From Beijerinckiaceae bacterium (GTDB taxonomy: Bacteria; Pseudomonadota; Alphaproteobacteria; Rhizobiales; Beijerinckiaceae), in NCBI GenBank assembly GCA_947380915.1, contig CANCSY010000006.1, forward strand, positions 1 to 37,108: DNA of 37,108 nt, in the 5' to 3' direction. Each line of letters begins with the position of its first letter. Within the stretch, counting starts at the first letter, position 1. The notes beneath the pieces are model-generated. The model was not told where the DNA came from and did not search any database. It was given only the letters and a program-made list of their open reading frames with translations. This document shows, piece after piece, positions 31,575-37,108 of this stretch. A program made the position numbers and the translations under genes.

Positions 31575-31605
31575 GCCCCGGTCATCCCCAAGGGGTGATC
31601 GGGGC
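31575..31605. other. Strong hairpin upstream of the tadE-like gene
   Basis: The arms pair over 14 bp with one GU pair and one bulged T around the loop AA (the core GTCATCCCC opposite GGGGTGATC). No T run follows, so it is not a standard terminator. Confidence 0.5.
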
Positions 31606-31684
31606 TCGTCAGGCGCGCGCCCAGGCCCGCCCCCGGACCGGGAATAGCAAGCGATCACTGCGCTTGACCTTGGCTAGATATGTG

Positions 31685-31699
31685 TTAATTTTAGAGTAA
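31685..31699 (+). promoter_or_regulatory. CtrA-like box upstream of the tadE-like gene
   Basis: TTAA-N7-GTAA, one mismatch from consensus, 34 bp before the ATG in an AT-rich stretch. Pilus genes are CtrA targets in Caulobacter, so a role is plausible but untested. Confidence 0.38.
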
Positions 31700-31732
31700 T
31701 TATTGTTTCTTTGGTAGTGAAGGGGCCGTGTC

Positions 31733-32314
31733 ATGTGGCGATCAGGCTATCAGGCTTCTCGTGAATTTTCGCGCGATCAATCCGGAACCTCCACTGTGGA
31801 GTTCGCCCTCGTAGCCACGCCTTTCATCGCCATGATCGTTGCGGTGGTCGAGAGCTTGATGACGCAATATTATGCCTCCTCCCTCGATCACGCCGTGCAG
31901 AGATTTGCGTCCGACATACGAAGCGGCGCTGTGATTTTAGGCATCGCTCCCTCCGCAATGACGGCGCAGGGCGTGAAAGACAAGCTCGCGCCATTCCTGC
32001 CGTCCAGCTTCAACCCGACAAAATTGCAGGTCAAACTTGTTTCGCGCAATTGCAGCGGGTCGGGATGCTGGAGGCCTGATTATAGCAATTTTCTGTTCGG
32101 TATCCGCCCCCCTCCCGCGTTTGACGCCAGCGCTGCGCCTGCCTTCAACATCGGGGCGGCCGGCGCACGCCAGTATCTGACGGTCTATTACCCCGCGCCG
32201 TCCTTATCATCCATCTGGAGCAGAGCTCCGACCGCCATTGTCAATGGCGAAGGAGTCTTTGGCATTCTGTCCACGGCGATTTGGACCAATGACCCCTCCG
32301 TTGGCGTTTTTTGA
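31733..32314 (+). CDS. TadE-like pseudopilin of a Tad/Flp pilus
   Basis: The 193-residue product has a short positively charged leader and the TadE-like segment SGTSTVEFALVATPFIAMIVA. Here the Glu five residues after the first Gly and the following hydrophobic helix are the pseudopilin features of Tad (Flp) systems, recognised by prepilin peptidase. The remainder is an extracytoplasmic domain with a Cys pair (NCSGSGCW) and no known motif. The ATG at 31733 is preceded by GGGGCC rather than a strong Shine-Dalgarno. It is followed after 8 bp by a second TadE-like gene. Tad motor and secretin genes are not in the window. Confidence 0.75.
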   Translation: MWRSGYQASREFSRDQSGTSTVEFALVATPFIAMIVAVVESLMTQYYASSLDHAVQRFASDIRSGAVILGIAPSAMTAQGVKDKLAPFLPSSFNPTKLQVKLVSRNCSGSGCWRPDYSNFLFGIRPPPAFDASAAPAFNIGAAGARQYLTVYYPAPSLSSIWSRAPTAIVNGEGVFGILSTAIWTNDPSVGVF

Positions 32315-32322
32315 GGTGCAAG

Positions 32323-33003
32323 ATGAAGATCCTCGCTGCCAAGTTTTTATCCCTCCGAACCTTCCTGACAGCCACAAGCGGGGCGACCCTTCTGGAGTTC
32401 GCCTTCATTACTCCCATGCTGATGACAGTGCTTGTCGGATCGAACGAACTGACCAGATGGATGCGGGCCCGTCAGCATCTCGAGGACTATGCGACAATGG
32501 TCGCCAGCGACATTTCGGGCGCGTCCGCTGCAGTGTCAGCCGACGCTCTGGCCGAGATGATCGAACGCATAGGTCTCGTCGCGCCCGAACTGGTGGATCC
32601 GTCCAGAATAGCATGGTCGTATGATGAGAATGACTATCTCGCCGTCACAGTTTCCATGGCCATGATGACCTTGCCAGCCGGTTCGTCCTGCACGACCAAT
32701 TGCACCTATGACGTCAAGTTGGCCTGGACTTTCGGGGTTAACCAACGCTTGTGCGCACGTTCTGGCGGCGCAAGCACTGGCAGCCCATTGCCGATCGGGC
32801 TGGACAAGCAACCAGGTGCGGCGGTGATTGTGGACGTGCGATCCAAATACAAATTCGTTTTCGGCCTCAACTCATCCATCGCCACAGAGCCGACCCTCAC
32901 CACCACAGTCTGGCAACCCCTAAGGAATTGGCGTGGCGCCGGCACATTTCCGCCTCTGAGCTCCACCTCTGCTAGCGTCTGGAGCGGAAACAGATGCGTG
33001 TGA
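32323..33003 (+). CDS. Second TadE-like pseudopilin
   Basis: The 226-residue product has the same design as its neighbour: a basic N-terminus, then TSGATLLEFAFITPMLMTVL (residues 16-35) as the prepilin-like helix with Glu after a Gly, then an extracytoplasmic domain. The domain carries a Cys pair (SSCTTNCTY, spacing 3) and further Cys at RLCARSGG and near the C-terminus (NRCV). It begins 8 bp after the first TadE-like gene, with GAGGTGCAAG as ribosome site, so the two are one operon. Start at the ATG, not the upstream TTG. Similarity to the first gene is limited to the N-terminal helix. Confidence 0.74.
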   Translation: MKILAAKFLSLRTFLTATSGATLLEFAFITPMLMTVLVGSNELTRWMRARQHLEDYATMVASDISGASAAVSADALAEMIERIGLVAPELVDPSRIAWSYDENDYLAVTVSMAMMTLPAGSSCTTNCTYDVKLAWTFGVNQRLCARSGGASTGSPLPIGLDKQPGAAVIVDVRSKYKFVFGLNSSIATEPTLTTTVWQPLRNWRGAGTFPPLSSTSASVWSGNRCV

Positions 33004-33154
33004 ATTCAGGCACACCACACCGCCCGCCATCTCGCCGAGGATGAGACGCGCCTGCAAAGCACTGCAATCGGCCTGATGGTCGCCAGTTGGCGATCTTTTG
33101 AATCAAAGCATTAGTCGCGCAAGGTTGACGAGACACAGTCAGAGGGAGTGTTCC

Positions 33155-35395
33155 ATGGCAACGAAGCTTTCGGAAAGTGAACCACGCCGTTCCCTGCTAT
33201 CCTTGATACGGGACTTTGCAACCGCCCGTTCCGGCAATGTCGCCATGATCAGCGCCTTGATGATGGTGCCCATGATGGGCGTCGCCGGCATTGCGGTTGA
33301 TTACGGTTTCGCCGTGAAGGGGCAAGGCAAGCTGAATCAGGTCGCCCTCATCGCTGCGACCAACGCGGCCAACACAGCCCGAAACATGCTGAACGTGGCT
33401 GGACCCGGAAGCAACAGCCTGGATAGCGCGGCGCTCGCCGAGGGGAAGACGGTTGCCGAAAACTTCTTCGATAATCAAGCAACGACCATCTCCAATACAA
33501 CCGTCGGCTCCAAGACTGTGACCGTCAAGCGCACCGGGAACACAATCACCGCCAATGTGACTTACAGCGCCACCGTTTCGACGTTCATTGCACCGATGTT
33601 CGGCGTTTCGAGCCTTAACATCACCGGCGGCGGCTCGATGATCGTGGGCTTGATGGATGCGGTCCCGACTGCTTCAAGTCAGGGCCTTGTCATCGACGAA
33701 AATTGGTCCTTGCCTGCCGGGACAAGTCCGAATTTATCCGACGCCAGCCTGCCAGTGATCAACGACTGGTATAGCGGCACGAGGGGTTCGGTTTCGCCGC
33801 TCGTGACGAACAGGCCCGTCACGAAATCCGATGGGACGACGTTGGCCGGCGCCGTGCTGCGCGTGGGAAATCCAACACAGACGATTGCGCCCCTTGTCTC
33901 CAAGAAGGTCTATCTGGAAAAGGGCGACCATGAGTTGCGGTACTGGTACAGGTCGACGGTCATATATCCGGAGTATGAGCCGACTTTCATTTGCGGCACC
34001 GTTGAAAACGAGATTTATTGGGCTACATCGATCACCACCAGGGCGGATACAGCGGTTCCGGGACCAACTTCAGTAGACCCCAAATTGAAGCAAAGCGTGC
34101 GCGCAGGCGTGTATCTTGATCCCATCTTGACCAATCCTCAATTGGCGACAAGCGCACCGGTTAAAGATGACTTCCCTTCGCCGGGTCTACTTGCAAATGG
34201 GGTTGCAGAGAATACCCGCAATCGCGTTGACATTTGCGTCTACTCTTCCAGGTGGATCCAGCGCAGCATTCCGATCAAGGTCGAGTCGTCCGGCTATTTC
34301 TGGCTGAGCTTCGTTTCCGAGCCCTTCAGCTCCGATAGCGCCCTCACCACCCGAAATGGCTTCTATCTCGGCCCAGTGCAATTCTGCAAGGGAACAGCGA
34401 CTGCAGTGTTGGCGGCTACAGCTTGCAGCGGCGCCCTGAACAACAACTGGCCATGGGCTGCGGGCACGGTCCTTTACGAGGATACATTTGATGAAACCCC
34501 TGCGGTTAACGTGACACCCGGCAGTAACAATTTTAATAAGTCGAGACAGGTTATTACCGCATCATCCAAATATGAAACGCTCGCTCCTTGGGTAACGAAT
34601 GCTTATAACGGAGCGAGATTTGGTGCTGAAGCCCTCGTGTATGAAGCAACGACAGGTGGCGGTGCGAGCGATTGGGGGCGCGGCAATATCGTTCGGAGCA
34701 CCCGGCTTGGCATAGGGCTCTACCGTAAATTGCTTCTACAGCCGGGAACATACAGGTTCCAGTTTTCAGCGAGCGCGAACGAGCGTGCTGGGTCTGCAGG
34801 GCGTCACTGGTGCATGGTGGACGAAACCAATCAGAGTCTTGGCTATGTGCAAAAGCCCCTCGGCTCCTGCATCTGTCCGGCGGGTTGGGTCACAACATTG
34901 GTTCATTCTGACGAAGGTTTGACTGGTGATTCCGGCCGCAACGCCTTCGTCACAGGAACTGCCCCTCCCGGTTACAAACCCGGATCGGGCGGCGACGCCT
35001 TCGCCATGTCAGATTGCCACTCAAGCAACCCCACAGGGAGAGCCAATGGTGACGTCTACTGCGTTCTGGTGCCGCGCACCCAGTATTATGGCTTCATGAT
35101 ACGGGTCGCCGGTCCTTATCTGGAGACCACCCGGACAACCTATCCAGGCTTTGACGCCCAGCTCGGTACAGGGGGCGCCTATTTTGATCATCTGCAGGTG
35201 AAAGTTCTGTCGATGGGGGTGACAAACAACTTAACGGCTGATTTCCCGAACTTTACGCGGGATTGCAGAACTCCTCTGGTGGATAACAGCGACGTTCCAA
35301 CCCCGAGTAACATCATCAATGGTCGCATACCCATGTGGCCGGGCTATACTACGAAAACCAACGCCCGCGTCACCGTGACCGCGCCGAAATTCTGA
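33155..35395 (+). CDS. tadG: TadG-like pilus assembly protein with a large unusual C-terminal domain
   Basis: The 746-residue product has the TadG N-terminus: a basic tail, then ARSGNVAMISALMMVPMMGVAG and DYGFAVKGQGKLNQVALIAA, the helix and first coiled stretch typical of TadG. Beyond residue 190 the protein is a large beta-rich, Asn/Thr/Ser-rich region of about 550 residues with about ten cysteines (for example CICPAGW), and no von Willebrand A domain could be recognised. Base composition looks lower in GC than the neighbouring metabolic genes. The ATG at 33155 has GAGGGAGTG upstream; an in-frame start at 33098 lacks this. It follows the second TadE-like gene by 151 bp and ends in a strong terminator. 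Confidence 0.72.
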   Translation: MATKLSESEPRRSLLSLIRDFATARSGNVAMISALMMVPMMGVAGIAVDYGFAVKGQGKLNQVALIAATNAANTARNMLNVAGPGSNSLDSAALAEGKTVAENFFDNQATTISNTTVGSKTVTVKRTGNTITANVTYSATVSTFIAPMFGVSSLNITGGGSMIVGLMDAVPTASSQGLVIDENWSLPAGTSPNLSDASLPVINDWYSGTRGSVSPLVTNRPVTKSDGTTLAGAVLRVGNPTQTIAPLVSKKVYLEKGDHELRYWYRSTVIYPEYEPTFICGTVENEIYWATSITTRADTAVPGPTSVDPKLKQSVRAGVYLDPILTNPQLATSAPVKDDFPSPGLLANGVAENTRNRVDICVYSSRWIQRSIPIKVESSGYFWLSFVSEPFSSDSALTTRNGFYLGPVQFCKGTATAVLAATACSGALNNNWPWAAGTVLYEDTFDETPAVNVTPGSNNFNKSRQVITASSKYETLAPWVTNAYNGARFGAEALVYEATTGGGASDWGRGNIVRSTRLGIGLYRKLLLQPGTYRFQFSASANERAGSAGRHWCMVDETNQSLGYVQKPLGSCICPAGWVTTLVHSDEGLTGDSGRNAFVTGTAPPGYKPGSGGDAFAMSDCHSSNPTGRANGDVYCVLVPRTQYYGFMIRVAGPYLETTRTTYPGFDAQLGTGGAYFDHLQVKVLSMGVTNNLTADFPNFTRDCRTPLVDNSDVPTPSNIINGRIPMWPGYTTKTNARVTVTAPKF

Positions 35396-35420
35396 TCGGC
35401 GCAAGATCGGATCTGCAAGC

Positions 35421-35455
35421 AAAAGGCCGGCGCCATGGCGTCGGCCTTATTTTTG
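35421..35455. terminator. Bidirectional terminator between tadG and rpoH
   Basis: AAAAGGCCGGCGCC and GGCGTCGGCCTTATTTTT form a long stem of about 11 bp around an AT loop with one mismatch. It is flanked by A on the left and T on the right, so it can serve both convergent genes. Confidence 0.88.
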
Positions 35456-35500
35456 CCCGGGCAGGTGTCGACCCTCGCGATTTTCTCCGGATCGTTTCCC

Positions 35501-36406
35501 TTATACAGGCGCCGGACTGGCGCCGGGCGCCGGCAGTGCTTCCACCTTCGCCAGGCCCGCGACCACAGCCTTCTGCACCTTCTCGAAGGCGCGCACCTCG
35601 ATCTGGCGCACACGCTCGCGGGAGATGGAGAATTCGGCTGACAGCTCCTCCAGCGTCACGGGCTCGTCCAGCAGGCGCCGCGCTTCGAAGATGCGCCGCT
35701 CGCGCTCGTTGAGCACGCCAAGCGCCTGCCGCAGGGCGCCCAGCCGATTGTCGCTCTCCTCGCTTTCGACCAGCAGAGACTCCTGGCTGGAGCTGTCGTC
35801 CACCAGCCAGTCCTGCCACTCGCCACCCTCGCCCTCCTGACGGATAGGCGCGTTGAGTGAGGCGTCGCCGCTCATACGGCGGTTCATGTCCACCACGTCC
35901 TGCTCGGTGACGCCCAGCTTGGTGGCGATGGTCTTGACCTGCTCGGGGCGCAGGTCGCCCTCCTCCAACGCGGAGATCTGGCTCTTGGCCTTGCGCAGGT
36001 TGAAGAACAGCTTCTTCTGGTTGGCGGTGGTGCCCATCTTAACAAGGGACCAGGAGCGCAGGATATATTCCTGGATTGCGGCGCGGATCCACCACATGGC
36101 GTAGGTGGCCAGGCGAAAGCCCTTGTCCGGCTCGAAGCGCTTCACCGCCTGCATGAGGCCCACATTGCCTTCGGAGACCACTTCGCCGATGGGCAGGCCA
36201 TAGCCGCGATAGCCCATGGCGATCTTGGCCACGAGACGCAGATGGGACGTGACCAGCCGCTGGGCGGCGTCGCGGTCGCCATGCTCGCGCCAACTCTTGG
36301 CCAGCATATATTCTTCCTGCGGCTCCAGCATGGGGAACCGGCGAATTTCAGCAAGGTAGCGCGACAGGCCACCTTCGGCGGATACGAGAGAAAACGCAGC
36401 AGCCAT
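35501..36406 (-). CDS. rpoH: RNA polymerase sigma-32 factor RpoH
   Basis: RpoH directs core RNA polymerase to heat-shock promoters. The 301-residue product has region 2 with TYAMWWIRAAIQEYILRSWSLVK (residues 101-123) for -10 recognition. The RpoH box, QKKLFFNLRK, is at 130-139, which distinguishes sigma-32 from other group 3 factors. A region 4.2 helix-turn-helix, VTLEELSAEFSISRERVRQIE, follows in the C-terminal third. The tail ends in a Pro/Ala stretch. The ATG at 36406 has AGGAGG 5 nt upstream. Hyphomicrobiales often have two rpoH genes; which one this is cannot be told. A sigma-32-like promoter candidate lies at 36553-36581. Confidence 0.96.
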   Translation of the reverse strand: MAAAFSLVSAEGGLSRYLAEIRRFPMLEPQEEYMLAKSWREHGDRDAAQRLVTSHLRLVAKIAMGYRGYGLPIGEVVSEGNVGLMQAVKRFEPDKGFRLATYAMWWIRAAIQEYILRSWSLVKMGTTANQKKLFFNLRKAKSQISALEEGDLRPEQVKTIATKLGVTEQDVVDMNRRMSGDASLNAPIRQEGEGGEWQDWLVDDSSSQESLLVESEESDNRLGALRQALGVLNERERRIFEARRLLDEPVTLEELSAEFSISRERVRQIEVRAFEKVQKAVVAGLAKVEALPAPGASPAPV

Positions 36407-36552
36407 TTGAACCTCCTGGGAGCCCCCCGGAGCGCCTTGCGCTCTGGTCCCGGTTGTGTCGCAAGGTCTACGAGATGTTCGGCTCGTTGGACCATGCAGC
36501 CGTGGGGCGCTTCGCCATCGCCCGCACCGAAGCGCGATTGACGGCCAAGCTC

Positions 36553-36581
36553 ATATAGGGTCGCCAGACCATGGCTGAAAG
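36553..36581 (-). promoter_or_regulatory. Candidate heat-shock-type promoter upstream of rpoH
   Basis: On the minus strand CTTTCA, a 15-bp spacer and CCCTATAT, close to the sigma-32 pattern CTTGAA ... CCCCATNT. An 8-bp inverted repeat (CGCCAGAC at 36562-36569 and its complement at 36591-36598) overlaps it. This suggests autoregulation but is weakly supported. Confidence 0.35.
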
Positions 36582-36678
36582 AGGGCGGCCGTCTGGCGTA
36601 AACTCGGCCTTATGGTTAAATTTCGGTAACCCGCGCTTTCGTGATCAATGCGGCGCGGGGCCGCCTGTTCCAGAGCGC

Positions 36679-37108
36679 TCAGGACAGGTGCTCGGCCAAT
36701 GTGGCGAGAATGCCGCTCAGCGGATTCTCGAACATCATCTCCTCGCCGGTCACCGGATGTTCAAATCCCAGTGAAGTCGCATGCAGGGCCTGACGCCGCA
36801 GCCCCTCCACCAGGCCCCGCGCGGGCTCGGCCAGATGGGCCGTCTTGGTGCGGAACCCCTGCGCATAGAGCGGATCGCCCAGCACGGGATGGCCGATATG
36901 GGCCATGTGGACGCGGATCTGATGGGTGCGGCCAGTCTCGAGACTGCAGCGCACCAGCGACACCAGAGCCCGGCCATTGGCGTCGCGGCCAAAGCTGCGC
37001 TCAACCTTGTAGTGGGTGATGGCCTCGCGGCCCTTGGCGCCGGAGACCACGGCCTGCTTCTCCCGGTGCCAGGGGTGGCGGCCCAGCGGCGCGTCGATCA
37101 TGCCCGCC
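36679..37108 (-). CDS. RluA-family pseudouridine synthase, C-terminal part
   Basis: The gene starts beyond the right edge; only about 142 C-terminal codons are present. The fragment shows the family blocks IDAPLGRHPW, SLETGRTHQIRVHMAHIGHPVLGDPLYA and the final FEHPVTGEEMMFENPL. These belong to the RluA/RluC/RluD group of 23S rRNA (and tRNA) pseudouridine synthases. The catalytic HRLDKxTSG motif would lie upstream, outside the window. The gene precedes rpoH by 272 bp on the same strand, a common neighbour in Hyphomicrobiales. Whether it is RluC- or RluD-like cannot be decided from this part. Confidence 0.9.
   Translation of the reverse strand, partial: AGMIDAPLGRHPWHREKQAVVSGAKGREAITHYKVERSFGRDANGRALVSLVRCSLETGRTHQIRVHMAHIGHPVLGDPLYAQGFRTKTAHLAEPARGLVEGLRRQALHATSLGFEHPVTGEEMMFENPLSGILATLAEHLS

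Larger units (their letters stand above)
31382..31732. other. 351-bp divergent region before the tadE-like gene
   Basis: No credible gene. The left third is AT-rich, the middle is very GC-rich with a strong hairpin at 31575-31605, and the right end is AT-rich with a CtrA-like box at 31685-31699. It must hold the promoters of both divergent genes. Confidence 0.5.

Noticed and set aside
1..37108. CRISPR array, insertion sequence or prophage
   Set aside because: No regularly spaced direct repeats, transposase, terminal inverted repeats of an element, or phage structural genes were seen on either strand.

Overview
The window looks like chromosomal DNA of a GC-rich alphaproteobacterium of the order Hyphomicrobiales (Rhizobiales). 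The evidence is a complete CtrA-type cell-cycle block (sciP, ctrA, chpT, eipA/DUF1134), GANTC (CcrM) sites clustered upstream of ctrA, an RpoH-type sigma-32, and a PmtA-like phospholipid methyltransferase next to mnmA. The genus cannot be fixed from the sequence alone.

Layout. (1) 1-2142, minus strand: 5' end of purA, a terminator, then pmtA-like and mnmA. (2) 2448-9477: conserved cell-cycle and envelope core with sciP, a UPF0104 membrane protein, fliJ, ctrA, chpT, cysQ, eipA, a membrane-anchored coiled-coil protein and tRNA-Glu(CUC). (3) 9808-11463: an exported protein of unknown function and a DUF3299 protein, separated by a palindromic repeat. (4) 11674-17405: an unusual poly-gamma-glutamate-type locus, DUF6305-pgsB-pgsC-pgsW-TRAP large permease on the plus strand, converging on an aspartoacylase/desuccinylase-like M14 enzyme and a 53-residue membrane protein. 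(5) 17642-23021, minus: exported proteins of little-known families (GIW/WEGDT family, DUF6152, a CPLC-containing protein, a cytochrome c', a DUF6351 hydrolase-like protein). (6) 23159-30333, minus: a tightly coupled run of two paralogous four-helix membrane proteins, a cytochrome c, a small membrane protein, two exported proteins, a DUF6162-like protein and a zinc/manganese-type ABC transporter with two binding proteins, one of which has lost the metal-ligand histidines. (7) 30659-35395: a helical-repeat protein and, divergently, three Tad (Flp) pilus pseudopilin-like genes. (8) 35501-37108, minus: rpoH and the 3' part of a RluA-family pseudouridine synthase gene.

How the genes may work together. 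In the core, ChpT passes phosphate to CtrA, SciP restrains CtrA, and eipA and the tad genes carry CtrA-like boxes upstream, so much of the core reads as one regulon. In the accessory part, PgsB/PgsC would make a gamma-linked glutamate polymer or a related amide-linked product, the TRAP permease would move a related acid, and the M14 enzyme would cleave it. The 23-30 kb run suggests metal capture coupled to periplasmic electron transfer. These functional links are inferences from gene order and motifs. No transposase, integrase, CRISPR array or phage gene was seen.
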